A stretch of 64,000 bases of DNA from Haloechinothrix halophila YIM 93223 (GTDB lineage Bacteria > Actinomycetota > Actinomycetes > Mycobacteriales > Pseudonocardiaceae). Position 1 is the stretch's first letter; each line of letters starts with the position of its first letter. Positions 26,603 through 35,805 of the stretch are shown here, one piece after another. The DNA lies in NCBI RefSeq assembly GCF_000504245.1, contig NZ_KI632509.1:1549723-1613722 (forward strand). The letters are read 5' to 3'. Both the position numbers and the translations under genes were made by a program. The notes beneath the pieces are model-generated. The model was not told the DNA's origin and did not search any database. It saw only the letters and a list, made by a program, of their open reading frames with translations.

Positions 26603-27483
26603 GGCGAGTCCCCGGTGAACCGCGGCGACCGGCGCCCTCGCGCGGGAAGGTCCACCGCGTACAGCAGACCACCACCGGGCGCGTTCTCGTGCGCCGCACT
26701 GGTGATGAACAACGTCGACAACGGCGTCGCGGGGGACCGGCTCCCGAACGCGCAGCTGGTCGGATAGCGGGTGGGCACGGTGACGATCCCGGTCTGCTCG
26801 CCGGTCGTCGCGTCGATGCGCCAGACCTGCCCGCACCCCCAGATCGCGAGCCAGATGTCGCCGTCGTCGTCGACTGTCAACCCATCCGGCAGTCCGACCT
26901 CGGGCGGGACTGTGCACAGCCGCCGCCTGTCACCGAGCGTGCCGGATACGACGTCGCAGTCCCACGCCGTGAGCGTGCCCGCCACGGAGTCAACGTGGTA
27001 GAGCACGCCCCCATCCGCCGACCAGTCGATGCCATTCGACATCCCGATGCCGGTGAGCACGGTGGTGACCGTCGTGCCGTCGAAGCGGAAGAGCGCGCCC
27101 CTGCCGCTGCCGTCCCGCACCGCCGACCCCGCCCAGCACGCGCCACCCGGATCGATCGCGCCGTCATTCATCGACATCGCCTCGTCGTGCAGGGTCGTAG
27201 CCAGCTCATCGACCCGCCCGCTCACCGGATCCAACACCCCGAAACCGTTACCAGTCACCGCGCACAACGTGCCGCCCGAACTCCGCTCAATCGCCGTCAC
27301 CGTCCGGGTAACGCCGACAACCGACTCGACACCGTCCAGCCCGCGGGTGAACAACCGCCGCCCAGCCACATCCAGCCAACGCAACCCCACATCGTCATCC
27401 CACAACGGAGACTCACCGAGTTCGGCGACGCTCTGGGCCACCGGCGTTGCCGTTGACCGGAGCAGGGAGGATGTGCCGCTCAT
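26599..27483 (-). CDS. SMP-30/gluconolactonase family protein
   Basis: A 294-residue six-bladed beta-propeller lactonase. Diagnostic segments: VAELGESPLWDDD (metal-binding Glu), SMNDGAIDPGGACWAGS, MSNGIDWSADGGVLYHVDS and GLPDGLTVDDDGDIWLA. It overlaps both neighbours by 4 nt: the M81 gene upstream and the SDR downstream, so the three are one translational unit. Family members open sugar lactones such as glucono- or xylonolactone. That suggests the pathway handled here includes a lactone made by the SDR or a related dehydrogenase. Confidence 0.88.
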   Translation of the reverse strand: MSGTSSLLRSTATPVAQSVAELGESPLWDDDVGLRWLDVAGRRLFTRGLDGVESVVGVTRTVTAIERSSGGTLCAVTGNGFGVLDPVSGRVDELATTLHDEAMSMNDGAIDPGGACWAGSAVRDGSGRGALFRFDGTTVTTVLTGIGMSNGIDWSADGGVLYHVDSVAGTLTAWDCDVVSGTLGDRRRLCTVPPEVGLPDGLTVDDDGDIWLAIWGCGQVWRIDATTGEQTGIVTVPTRYPTSCAFGSRSPATPLSTLFITSAAHENAPGGGLLYAVDLPARGRRSPRFTGDSP

Positions 27484-28976
27484 CGCTGCTCCATCCCGGT
27501 GCTGAACTCGGCGTCCTCGAACGGATACAGCGGCCTTCGTCGGTGCCGATAGGGGAAGCGTTCGATGCCCATGGCGGTGATGCCGTCGGTGTCGACGGTG
27601 AGCATGCGGTTGGCGATAGGGCCGTAGGCGGCGCGCGGTGAGTTGACGCCCTTGGCGACGACGATGTGATAGTCGGCCGGGTCGATCCCGAGGCACCGGT
27701 GCTGCTGGAGGCTGGACGCCAGGACCTGCCGTGACGTGAGCACCAGCGTGTGCCCGTCGGTAGTGTCGAGCACCGCTGTGGGGCCCATGTCGAAGAACCG
27801 GAAGCCACCGTGGGTCGGGCTCTGGTCCTCGTACTGACCGGCGGAGATGAGCCGGACGGTGCCCTCGACCGAAACTGGCTGCCCTGGCGAGTGCGGATGT
27901 CGCGCGCCGACGGTGGTGCGCACCCTCGCTCCGGTGCCCGCCACGGTGCATTCCGCCACGGCGGTGGGATCGGCGAGCGTCTGCAGGAACGACCCCGTGC
28001 CCCGGTGTTGCGCCGCGGCGAGCAGCACCGTCGAGTCGCCGGGGGCGCCGCCGCCGATGTTGTCGCCGACGTCGAGGAGCACGACGGGCCCGACCGCCTC
28101 GCGAGCCGCGGTGTCGAGGGCTTCGTCGACGCCGAGCTCGCGCGCCTGCAGCTCGGAGCGCGCGGCCCAGATCGCTTCCGCCAGCTCGGTGGCGGCCTGG
28201 ACAGCCGCGTCCTGGTCGCCGTCGTGGCTGGCCAGTGCTGACATGCCCATGTACGGCACGTCCGCGTAGGGGAAGCCCTGGATGACGCTGGCGTCGAGCA
28301 TGCCGGGGCGGCCAGCGATACCCGCGGCGGTGGCGATCAACTCGGCCATCGGTTCCTCCGACGTGTCCTGCCGGGTGATGTTGGCGACGAGCGGCAACGG
28401 CACGAGCGCCTGACGCGGCCTCACCTCGCCTCTTACGGTGCGGACCACGATGTCGGCGCAGGTCAGCGCCTGCTTGCGGGCATCGACGTGCGGGTTGGTC
28501 TGAAACACGGTGGCGACGTCGAGTGCGTCGATCAGCCGGGGAGACAGGTTGGCGTGCAGGTCGAAGGTGGCGCCGAGGACGACGTCATGTCCGACGTGCT
28601 CCCTGACCCGTGCGGCGATCTCGCCGTCGGCGTCGGGAATGTGCTCCGCGACGGCGGCACCGTGGAGCACCAGCAGCACCGCGTCCCATGGCCCGTGGTT
28701 CTTGATGCCGTCGAGCATGTCGGTGAGCAGATCGTCGAAGACCTCGCCGGTGATCGGGCCGGTCGGGTTGACGTAGGCGAACAGCAGCGGCACGACGTCG
28801 ACGCCCTGCCACGCATCGGCCGCGAGGAAGCCACCCATGGTGGTGCCTGCCTCGCCGTGCTCGCGGACGATCTCGTCGCCGTGCAGCACGCCACCATCGG
28901 TGTAGAGGTCACGATCGGCCTTGACCGGGGAAAACGTGTTGGCCTCGTGGAACAGACCAAGGGTCGCGATCCGCAT
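27480..28976 (-). CDS. M81 family metallopeptidase (MlrC-like)
   Basis: A 498-residue protein of the MlrC/M81 family. The N-terminal half carries the expected features: GLFHEANTFSP at the start, TTMGGF, LHGAAVAE, FDLHANLS and TNPHVDARKQA with the presumed zinc-binding Asp and His residues; the C-terminal half has DVGDNIGGGAPGDST and AKGVNSPRAAYGP. The founder MlrC hydrolyses linearised microcystin products, but most members sit in catabolic operons of unknown substrate. It is first in an ATGA-coupled trio with SMP-30 and SDR. The ATG is preceded by AGAAGG at 8 nt. A promoter should lie in the 371-nt gap upstream. Confidence 0.85.
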   Translation of the reverse strand: MRIATLGLFHEANTFSPVKADRDLYTDGGVLHGDEIVREHGEAGTTMGGFLAADAWQGVDVVPLLFAYVNPTGPITGEVFDDLLTDMLDGIKNHGPWDAVLLVLHGAAVAEHIPDADGEIAARVREHVGHDVVLGATFDLHANLSPRLIDALDVATVFQTNPHVDARKQALTCADIVVRTVRGEVRPRQALVPLPLVANITRQDTSEEPMAELIATAAGIAGRPGMLDASVIQGFPYADVPYMGMSALASHDGDQDAAVQAATELAEAIWAARSELQARELGVDEALDTAAREAVGPVVLLDVGDNIGGGAPGDSTVLLAAAQHRGTGSFLQTLADPTAVAECTVAGTGARVRTTVGARHPHSPGQPVSVEGTVRLISAGQYEDQSPTHGGFRFFDMGPTAVLDTTDGHTLVLTSRQVLASSLQQHRCLGIDPADYHIVVAKGVNSPRAAYGPIANRMLTVDTDGITAMGIERFPYRHRRRPLYPFEDAEFSTGMEQR

Positions 28977-29347
28977 GAAGGAAACCTTCTGTCACTCCGC
29001 ACTGTATCCCCAGCAATAAAACACATGTTTCATCTAACTGTGTGTCTATGTCAAACGGACTCGGCTGTCCTGAACGGATGCGTGCGGCGCGCTGGCTTCG
29101 CCGGGCACATGTCCGCGAGAAACGGTCAAAGCGCAACGAAACCGGCGTCAATCGCGCACTATCCCCGGCGAAGTCGAGTAACCGCGCTCCGCGGGCTGGG
29201 ACGTCGCATTCCCGTCGAGTGGCGCCGTTTCGAAAGTCGCTCACTTTAGTCCGAATGGCGGTGTTGATCGTCACAACGACCGGATCAACTTATGGGCCGC
29301 CGGGTGAACGGACCCCGGCGGCCTATCGACACGAGGAGAGCGAGGGC
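28977..29347. other. Divergent intergenic region with operator-like dyad and palindromic element
   Basis: This gap separates the leftward M81 operon from the rightward LVIVD gene. It holds the dyad AAACA-CA-TGTTT at 29019-29030, in position for an operator of the M81 operon, and an 82-nt palindromic element at 29094-29175. An open frame runs through part of it into the LVIVD gene but has no ribosome-binding site and does not look coding. Confidence 0.6.
29094..29175. repeat. 82-bp palindromic element, copy 1 (degenerate)
   Basis: Starts GGCTTCGCCGGG and ends CCCCGGCGAAGTC, which pair as terminal inverted repeats; the inner arms CGCGA and TCGCG also pair. It has the same length and the same outer arms as the better-preserved copy at 31393-31474, on the other side of the LVIVD gene. 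Confidence 0.65.
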
Positions 29348-31327
29348 ATGAAAGCTACTTCTGCGAAACGATGGTGGCTACCACCCGTAGCCGCGCTCGT
29401 CGTCGCGCTACCGCTGGCGATCCCGGCATCGGCGCACGACGACAGCATCCAGGGTGACGGCGGCGCGCTGTATGGCGCCGCCGACGTCTACACGCGTCAC
29501 CAGCTGTCCGGGCACCAGACGGCGGAGCCAGGCGAGTCCGGCCCGGACGCGCGCGCCGTTGGGTTCGACCATGTCTCGAGCTACACCTTCGACGAGGACG
29601 GCGACGGCGAGGTCGACACCGGAATCGGCTCGATCACCGACGTCTGGGAGCACGACGGTTACGCCTACGTCGGCACCTTCTACGAGCCGGACTGCTCGCG
29701 GTTCGGCACTCGCATCGTCGACATCAACGACCCGGCGAACCCGGCCTACGTCGGCAACCTGGAGTCCATGCCCAACACCAGGGTCAACGACGTCAAGGTG
29801 ACGTCGATGGACAGCCCGCATTTCAGCGGAGACATCCTCGCCGCGACCCAGGAGCCGTGCTTCGAGACCCGCGGCGACGGCGGGAGCAAGGAGAACAAGG
29901 GCGGCGTCGTGCTCTACGACGTGTCCGACCCGGCCAAACCTGAGTTGCTGAAGAAGGCCTACATCAAGGGCCGTTCCGGAACCGATGGCAACTTCGGCGT
30001 GCACAACACCTACTTCTGGGAGTCCGACGGCCGGACCTACCTCGGCATCGTCGACGACGACAATGTTCGTGACTTCCACATCCTCGACGTCACCAAACCG
30101 GCCAACCCGGTCGAGGTGGCGGCGGTCGGCTGGCCGGACTGGCTTGACGCGACCACCGACCCGCAGGGCGCGAACGGCCTCGGTTCGTTCGCGTCGACGT
30201 TCCTGCACGACATCTGGGTGGAGGAGCACGATGGCAAGACCATCGGCTATCTGTCCTATTGGGACGCCGGGCTGATCCTGCTCGACCTGAGCGACCCGGC
30301 CAACCCGGTGTTCCTGGGTGACAGCGACTACGACACCACCGGTCCCGAGGGTGACGCCACTGGTGAAGAGGGCAATAGCCACGTCGCCGTGCCAGCACCC
30401 GCCGAGGACGGCCGGTACGTCCTGATGGGTGACGAGGACTTCTCGCCGCACCGCTCGGTGGCTACCTACGATCCCGCCGCGGGCGACCCGGTGGAGGTCA
30501 ATGCTGCGGAGGGCGCCTTCACTACGCCGCTGGCCGAGCTCGACCCCAACCCACTGCCCGAGGAAATGGTCAGCGCGGGCGGTGAGCTGTGCTCGCAGAA
30601 CGGCATCGACATGACCGGCAAGGTCGCGCTGATCTCGCGGGGTAGCTGCACCTTCCAGCTCAAGGCCGAGAACGCCAAGGCGCAGGGCGCCATCGGCATG
30701 GTCGTCTACAACGACGCCGCGCGCGGCGACTCGCTCGTGCTGATGGGCGGCAGCGGGATCGACGACTTCTTCGGCTTCTTCGTCGGCAACAGCGACGGCG
30801 TCGCCATGGAGAACGCGGTCGCGGCGGGCGCCACGACGTTCAACGTGCAGAACCTGTTCGACGGCTGGGGCTACCTGCGCTCCATCGACACCCGGACGGG
30901 CGAGGACAAGTTCGCCGAGGTGGACTCGTTCGCACCGCCGAGCACGTTCCAGGACCCGCCGCTGCCCGGTGACTACACGATGCACAACATCGTGATGGGC
31001 CCACAGGGCACGGAATTCGCCGACACCGCGTTCATCTCGTGGTACTCCGACGGCATGATCGCGCTGGATGCCTCCGACCCATCCAACCTGGACTGGACCG
31101 GGCAGTGGATCGGTTGCTACGGCCAGTCCGACTGCCAGCCGACACTGGACAGCAACGGCAACGCCCAGGCGGCCGCGACCAACTTCTGGGGCGTGTACCC
31201 GACCGTCATCGACGGCGAGGTCTACGTCCTCGGTAGCGACCGCAACAACGGCCTTGTCGTGCTCAAGCCGAGCCTCGGCGGCGACGCCGGTGAGGGCCTG
31301 CGGCCTGGCAACGGCGGCACGCCGTAA
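29348..31327 (+). CDS. Secreted LVIVD-repeat beta-propeller protein with PA domain
   Basis: A 659-residue exported protein. The signal peptide ends near PASA (residue 29). The main body consists of LVIVD repeats, each with a variant of VDINDPANPAYVG, YDVSDPAKPELL, LDVTKPANPVEV and LDLSDPANPVFLG, forming a predicted beta-propeller. A protease-associated (PA) domain is inserted around residues 410-500 (LCSQNGIDMTGKVALISRGSC and AQGAIGMVVYND). The ATG at 29348 follows GAGGAG; upstream in-frame codons run through a palindromic repeat and are not used. Cell-surface binding or matrix role is likely, but no catalytic motif is seen. The gene is followed by a strong terminator and flanked by paired palindromic elements. 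Confidence 0.8.
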   Translation: MKATSAKRWWLPPVAALVVALPLAIPASAHDDSIQGDGGALYGAADVYTRHQLSGHQTAEPGESGPDARAVGFDHVSSYTFDEDGDGEVDTGIGSITDVWEHDGYAYVGTFYEPDCSRFGTRIVDINDPANPAYVGNLESMPNTRVNDVKVTSMDSPHFSGDILAATQEPCFETRGDGGSKENKGGVVLYDVSDPAKPELLKKAYIKGRSGTDGNFGVHNTYFWESDGRTYLGIVDDDNVRDFHILDVTKPANPVEVAAVGWPDWLDATTDPQGANGLGSFASTFLHDIWVEEHDGKTIGYLSYWDAGLILLDLSDPANPVFLGDSDYDTTGPEGDATGEEGNSHVAVPAPAEDGRYVLMGDEDFSPHRSVATYDPAAGDPVEVNAAEGAFTTPLAELDPNPLPEEMVSAGGELCSQNGIDMTGKVALISRGSCTFQLKAENAKAQGAIGMVVYNDAARGDSLVLMGGSGIDDFFGFFVGNSDGVAMENAVAAGATTFNVQNLFDGWGYLRSIDTRTGEDKFAEVDSFAPPSTFQDPPLPGDYTMHNIVMGPQGTEFADTAFISWYSDGMIALDASDPSNLDWTGQWIGCYGQSDCQPTLDSNGNAQAAATNFWGVYPTVIDGEVYVLGSDRNNGLVVLKPSLGGDAGEGLRPGNGGTP

Positions 31328-31345
31328 CGGCTAAGTCCCTGACTC

Positions 31346-31375
31346 GGGCCGGGAGCGCTTCGGCGTTCCCGGCCC
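31346..31375 (+). terminator. Intrinsic terminator of the LVIVD gene
   Basis: GGGCCGGGA (31346-31354) pairs perfectly with TCCCGGCCC (31367-31375) around a short loop containing CTTCGG, 18 nt after the stop codon. Confidence 0.75.
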
Positions 31376-31392
31376 GTTGTCGTGTCCGGCCT

Positions 31393-31474
31393 GGCTTCGC
31401 CAGGGAAATGGTCGCGAGAACCGGACATGTAGTCCCTAATCCGGAGCGGATCGCGCCATTTCCCCGGCGAAGCC
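31393..31474. repeat. 82-bp palindromic element, copy 2 (well preserved)
   Basis: Arms of about 24 nt, starting GGCTTCGCCAGGGAAATGG and ending with its complement, pair with one mismatch and one extra base. The loop is about 34 nt. It lies between the LVIVD gene and the convergent aldehyde dehydrogenase gene and could also act as a bidirectional terminator. Confidence 0.75.
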
Positions 31475-31487
31475 GATGGACTGCCCG

Positions 31488-32915
31488 CTACAGCTGGAGT
31501 CCGGTGAGGACGGTGACGCGCTCCTCGGTGAAGTCAGCCATCGCGGCCGCAGGGCCCTCGCGGCCGACGCCGGAGTCCTTCACCCCGCCGTAGGGCATCT
31601 GGTCAGCCCGGAAGCTCGGCACGTCGCCCACCACGACCCCGCCGACGTCCAGCGTGGCGGACGCCTGGAACGCGGTCGGCAGATCGCGGGTGAACACGCC
31701 GGTTTGCAGACCGAACCGCGAGTCGTTCACCCGGTGCAGTGCCTCGTCGACCGAGGTGACCGGGTTCAGGCAGACCACGGGGCCGAACACCTCGTCTGCC
31801 ATCACGGATGCGTCCTCGCCGACGTCGGTCAGCACCGTCGGTTCCACGGTCGCGCCCTCGCGCCTGCCGCCGAGACGCCGCCGTGCACCAGCGGCGATCG
31901 CGTCGTCCACCCAGGACTCGACGCGCTCGGCGGCCGCGACGTCGATCAGCGGTCCGACGTGCGTGTGCTGCGAGCGCGGATCGCCGGTGCCCAGCGCACC
32001 GACCTGTTGCACAACCCGCTCGGCGAGGTCATCGAAGATGTCCGCGTGCGCGTACACCCGCTGCACCGCGATGCACGACTGCCCGGCCTGATACATCGCG
32101 AACGTGGCGATTCGCTTCGCGGCGAAGTCCAGATCCGTCCAGTCAGGACATACGACCGCCGCGGCGTTGCCGCCCAGCTCCAGCGCGACGTGCTTGCGTG
32201 GCACCGCGTCCCTGATCCGCCAGCCCACCGGCACCGAGCCGGTGAACGACACCACCGGCAGCCTCGGATCGCTGACCAGCTCGGCGGCGACCTCGTTGCC
32301 GACCGGCAGGATCGACCAACTACCGGCGGGCAGGTCGGTTTCGGCCAGCACCTCGCCGAGCGCCAGTGCGGTGAGCGGGGTCGCGGGGGCTGGCTTGAGC
32401 ACGATCGGCGCACCGACCGCGAGCGCGGGCGCCACCTTGTGTGCCACCAGGTTCAACGGGAAGTTGAACGGCGTGATGCCGAGGACCGGGCCACGCGGCA
32501 CCCGCCTCACCATCGCGATCCGCCCGGTCGCGCCGGGGTCGGTGTCGAGCCGCTGCAACTCGCCGGAGAACCGGCGGGCCTCCTCGGCGGCCCAGCGGAA
32601 CGTCGACGCGGCCCGGCCCACCTCCGCGCGCGCCCAGGTGATTGGCTTGGCCGACTCGGCGGTGATCAGCTGCGCGAACTCCTCGGTGCGCTCGGTCAGT
32701 GCGCGCGAGACGTGGTCCAGCGCCGCGGCACGGGCATGGGCGGGCAGCGCTGCCGTCTCCGCACGGGCCTCGTGCGCGGCGGCTACCGCGCGCTCGACGT
32801 CCGGTGTGGACGGTACGCAGTGGACACCCGCCTTGGAACCGTCGTAGGAGTGGTAGACCGGGGCGGTCTCGCCGCTGGTCACCGGCTTGCCCGCGATCCA
32901 GAATGGCGTGCTCAT
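31488..32915 (-). CDS. Aldehyde dehydrogenase, succinate-semialdehyde-type
   Basis: A 475-residue NAD(P)-dependent aldehyde dehydrogenase. The fold markers are ITPFNFPLNLVAHKVAPAL, the nucleotide loop FTGSVPVGW, catalytic Glu in LELGGNAAAVV and catalytic Cys in YQAGQSCIAVQR. The ATG at 32915 overlaps the stop of the aminotransferase gene by 4 nt. This pairing suggests it oxidises the semialdehyde produced by that enzyme, most simply succinate semialdehyde from GABA. The sequence type is a little closer to aromatic or broad-range aldehyde dehydrogenases, so the substrate could be another omega-semialdehyde. Confidence 0.82.
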   Translation of the reverse strand: MSTPFWIAGKPVTSGETAPVYHSYDGSKAGVHCVPSTPDVERAVAAAHEARAETAALPAHARAAALDHVSRALTERTEEFAQLITAESAKPITWARAEVGRAASTFRWAAEEARRFSGELQRLDTDPGATGRIAMVRRVPRGPVLGITPFNFPLNLVAHKVAPALAVGAPIVLKPAPATPLTALALGEVLAETDLPAGSWSILPVGNEVAAELVSDPRLPVVSFTGSVPVGWRIRDAVPRKHVALELGGNAAAVVCPDWTDLDFAAKRIATFAMYQAGQSCIAVQRVYAHADIFDDLAERVVQQVGALGTGDPRSQHTHVGPLIDVAAAERVESWVDDAIAAGARRRLGGRREGATVEPTVLTDVGEDASVMADEVFGPVVCLNPVTSVDEALHRVNDSRFGLQTGVFTRDLPTAFQASATLDVGGVVVGDVPSFRADQMPYGGVKDSGVGREGPAAAMADFTEERVTVLTGLQL

Positions 32916-34240
32916 CGGGTTGCCTCCTCGCGGGTCGCGGTTTCCAGTGCCGACAGACCCTCGTCCAGCAGGTCGGCGGGCAGTGTCAGCGGTGGCAGCA
33001 GCCGAACCACGTTGCCGTAGGTGCCGCAGGTCAACACCACGACCCCGGCCGCGTGACACGCCGTGGCGATGCGCTTGGTGATATCCGGATCGGGCTCGTG
33101 CGTGCCGGGGCGAACGAACTCCACCGCCAGCATCGCGCCCCTGCCCCGGACGTCACCGATGACGCCGGTCTCTTCGGCCAGTGCGCGCAGCCGGGGCAGG
33201 ACCATGTCGCCGATCGACCGCGCGGCATCGGCCAGGTTTTCCGTGCGCATGGTCTCGATCGCGCCAAGTCCGGCCGCGCAGGCGATCGGGTTGCCGCCGT
33301 AGGTGCCGCCGAGCCCGCCGGGGGGCACGGCGTCCATCAGCTCGGCCCGTCCGGTGACGGCGGCCAGCGGGAGGCCGCCAGCGATGCCCTTCGCGGTCGC
33401 GACCAGGTCGGGCACGACGTCCTCGTGTTCGCAGGCGAACCACGCGCCGGTGCGGCAGAAACCGGTCTGCACCTCGTCGGCGACGAACACCGCGCCGTTG
33501 GCCGTGCACCAGCGTGACAGCGCGGACAGGAACCCCGGCGCTGGCTCGATGAACCCGCCTTCGCCCTGGATCGGTTCGATCACGACAGCGGCGACCGAGT
33601 CGCCTCCGAGCTGCTTCTCGATCCGATCGATCGCGGCGGCGGCCGCCTGTTCGCCGGTCAGGCCGTCGTGGCACGGGTAGGACCCAGGAACCCGGTACAC
33701 CTCGGGCGCGAACGGGCCGAAACCGTGCTTGTACGGTACGGATTTCGCCGTGAGCGCCATGGTCAGGTTGGTGCGGCCGTGGTAGGCGTGGTCGAACACG
33801 ACGACGGCCTGCCGTCCGGTGGCGACCCTGGCGATCTTCACCGCGTTCTCCACTGCCTCGGCACCGGAGTTGAACAGCACCGAGCGCTTCTCGTGGTCGC
33901 CGGGCGTGAGCTGGTTCAGCGTTTCGCACACCTCGACGTAGCCCTCGTAGGGCGTGACCATGAAACAGGTGTGGGTGAACCGCTCGGCCTGCTCGCGCAC
34001 CCGCTCGACGACGGCGGGTGCCGCGTGGCCGACGTTGGTCACCGCGATGCCGGAGCCCAGGTCGATGAGGGTGTTGCCGTCGGCGTCAGTGAGCAGCCCG
34101 CCGTTCGCGGACGTCACGTACGCCGGCAGCACCGAGCCCACCCCGGCCGCGACGGCGCTGGTACGTCGCTGGTGCAGCGCACGCGATTCGGGGCCGGGGA
34201 CCTCGGTACGGAGCCGGGAGGAAGTGGTCGTAGCCGTCAT
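32912..34240 (-). CDS. gabT: Class III aminotransferase, 4-aminobutyrate type
   Basis: A 442-residue PLP enzyme. Key segments: the N-terminal [37 protein letters not shown], the [16 protein letters not shown] block, [24 protein letters not shown] and the PLP-binding lysine in [13 protein letters not shown]. The pattern is that of actinobacterial GabT. The start at 34240 fits the family; a further ATG 12 nt upstream is possible. It is coupled to the aldehyde dehydrogenase (ATGA) and is divergent from a PucR regulator, the arrangement described for GabR-controlled gab operons in actinobacteria. Predicted reaction: GABA plus 2-oxoglutarate to succinate semialdehyde plus glutamate. Confidence 0.87.
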   Translation of the reverse strand: MTATTTSSRLRTEVPGPESRALHQRRTSAVAAGVGSVLPAYVTSANGGLLTDADGNTLIDLGSGIAVTNVGHAAPAVVERVREQAERFTHTCFMVTPYEGYVEVCETLNQLTPGDHEKRSVLFNSGAEAVENAVKIARVATGRQAVVVFDHAYHGRTNLTMALTAKSVPYKHGFGPFAPEVYRVPGSYPCHDGLTGEQAAAAAIDRIEKQLGGDSVAAVVIEPIQGEGGFIEPAPGFLSALSRWCTANGAVFVADEVQTGFCRTGAWFACEHEDVVPDLVATAKGIAGGLPLAAVTGRAELMDAVPPGGLGGTYGGNPIACAAGLGAIETMRTENLADAARSIGDMVLPRLRALAEETGVIGDVRGRGAMLAVEFVRPGTHEPDPDITKRIATACHAAGVVVLTCGTYGNVVRLLPPLTLPADLLDEGLSALETATREEATR

Positions 34241-34302
34241 GCGCCTCAGCATGCGCCACGGGCGCCGGCCCGTCAGGGTGCCAAGTTGGACAAGATGACG
34301 GT

Positions 34303-34308
34303 TAGAAT
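34303..34308 (+). promoter_or_regulatory. -10 box of a probable leaderless transcript
   Basis: TAGAAT ends 8 nt before the A of the PucR-family ATG, and no ribosome-binding site lies before that ATG. This fits a transcript that starts on the initiation codon. The -35 region is weak. Confidence 0.5.
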
Positions 34309-34316
34309 TCGACACT

Positions 34317-35771
34317 ATGGCACTTGCCCTGCGCGACTTGGTGGCGCAACGTCCGCTTGACCTGCGGGTTCTCGCGAGTGAGCATGCGCTCGACCGGGAG
34401 ATCGCCTGGGTACATCCGACCGAACTGGCCGACCCCACCGCGTTTCTCGACGGTGGCGAGCTGCTGCTCACCACCGGACTCACCATCGACGACGTCTCGG
34501 TGACCGACTACGTGCGACGCCTGGTGGCCGCCGGGGTCACCGGGGTCGGCTTCGGCAGCGGCCTCAGCCACGCCGAAGTCCCGCATGCGTTGATCGACGC
34601 CGCCGCCGAGCAGGGGCTGCCGCTGGTTGAGGTGCCGCACGGGACGCCGTTCATCGCGATCACCAAAGCCGTCTCCGCCGCCGTCGCAGCCGACGAGTAC
34701 GCCGCTGTGGTGCGCACGGGGAAGGGGCAGCAGGAGCTGACGCGCACGGCGCTGAGCAGGCGCGGACCCGGCGCGCTGGTACGCAAGCTCGCGCGGCTGG
34801 TTGACGCCTGGGCGTTGTTGCTGGATTCCTCGGGTGTGGTGCGCGAGGCGGCGCCCGCGTCCGCACGGTCGCGCGCCGACGCGCTGCGCGCGGAGCTGCG
34901 ACAGGTGCGGGCCGGGTCCCGGCTGGCGACCGTTGACGGCGACGAGGTGCTGCTGCAGGCGCTGAGCACGAGAGGGCGCGGGTTCCTCGCGGTGGGCGCA
35001 CCGGCCGGGCTGGACAACGCCGACCGGCACATCGTGACCACAGCGGCGTCGCTGCTGTCGCTATCACTGGAACAGGACCGCGTTCACGGTGAGAGCCTGC
35101 GCGGGCTCCGGTCAGGGCTCGCCGCGCTGCTGCTCGCTGGCCAGCAGAAGCTGGCACTGGACACCATCGGCACGGTGTTTGGCTCGCTGTCGGGACCGCC
35201 GTGGCAGGTGGTGTCGCTGCTGGGCCACGCGCGGGCGCGGGCTGCGGCGATGGACGTGCTGGAAACCGAGCTGCCGCGGGTCTTCGCCGCCGAGCACGAT
35301 GACGGGGTGCTCGTCATCGGTGACGACGTCGCTGGTGTCACCCGGCTCGCGGAACGCATCAGCGGCCTGCACGCGGGAGTAGCGTCCACAGCGGACATCG
35401 AGGCCGGCTACCGGCAGGCGCATCAGGCCGCGGACGCGGCGCGCACGGCGGGCAAACCCGTGCTGCGCTACGACGAACACGCTGCGGGAGGGCTCCTCGG
35501 ACTGCTGGCGCCCGAGATGGCGCTGGCGTTCGCAGACCGGATGCTTGCCCCGTTGCGTGACCACGACGCGGCGGGGCGCGGTGAACTGCTGACGTCGTTG
35601 CGTTGCTGGCTGGAACACAACGGCCATTGGGACCGCGCGGCCACCCAGCTCGGGGTGCACCGGCACACGCTGCGCAACCGGCTGGCGAAGGTGACGCAGC
35701 TGATCGACCGTGATCTCGACAGCCCAGGCGTTCGCGCCGAGTTGTGGCTCGCTCTGCACGCCGAGGGCTGA
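34317..35771 (+). CDS. PucR family transcriptional regulator, GabR-like
   Basis: A 484-residue regulator. The N-terminal PucR ligand domain (residues about 5-125; WVHPTELADPTAFLDGGELL) is followed by a GGDEF-like/PucR middle region and a C-terminal HTH_30 (LRCWLEHNGHWDRAATQLG and VHRHTLRNRLAKV). It is transcribed away from the gabT-aldehyde dehydrogenase pair with 76 nt between starts. PucR-type GabR proteins activate gab operons in response to GABA in Corynebacterium-type actinobacteria, so an activator role here is the best guess. The gene appears to be leaderless. Confidence 0.85.
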   Translation: MALALRDLVAQRPLDLRVLASEHALDREIAWVHPTELADPTAFLDGGELLLTTGLTIDDVSVTDYVRRLVAAGVTGVGFGSGLSHAEVPHALIDAAAEQGLPLVEVPHGTPFIAITKAVSAAVAADEYAAVVRTGKGQQELTRTALSRRGPGALVRKLARLVDAWALLLDSSGVVREAAPASARSRADALRAELRQVRAGSRLATVDGDEVLLQALSTRGRGFLAVGAPAGLDNADRHIVTTAASLLSLSLEQDRVHGESLRGLRSGLAALLLAGQQKLALDTIGTVFGSLSGPPWQVVSLLGHARARAAAMDVLETELPRVFAAEHDDGVLVIGDDVAGVTRLAERISGLHAGVASTADIEAGYRQAHQAADAARTAGKPVLRYDEHAAGGLLGLLAPEMALAFADRMLAPLRDHDAAGRGELLTSLRCWLEHNGHWDRAATQLGVHRHTLRNRLAKVTQLIDRDLDSPGVRAELWLALHAEG

Positions 35772-35805
35772 GTGAGGGGTGCGTCGACGGCGCGGCCAGG
35801 AGTGC

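Noticed and set aside
29408-30985. 525-codon open frame opposite the LVIVD gene
   Set aside because: Shadow frame; the plus strand carries signal peptide, LVIVD repeats and PA domain.
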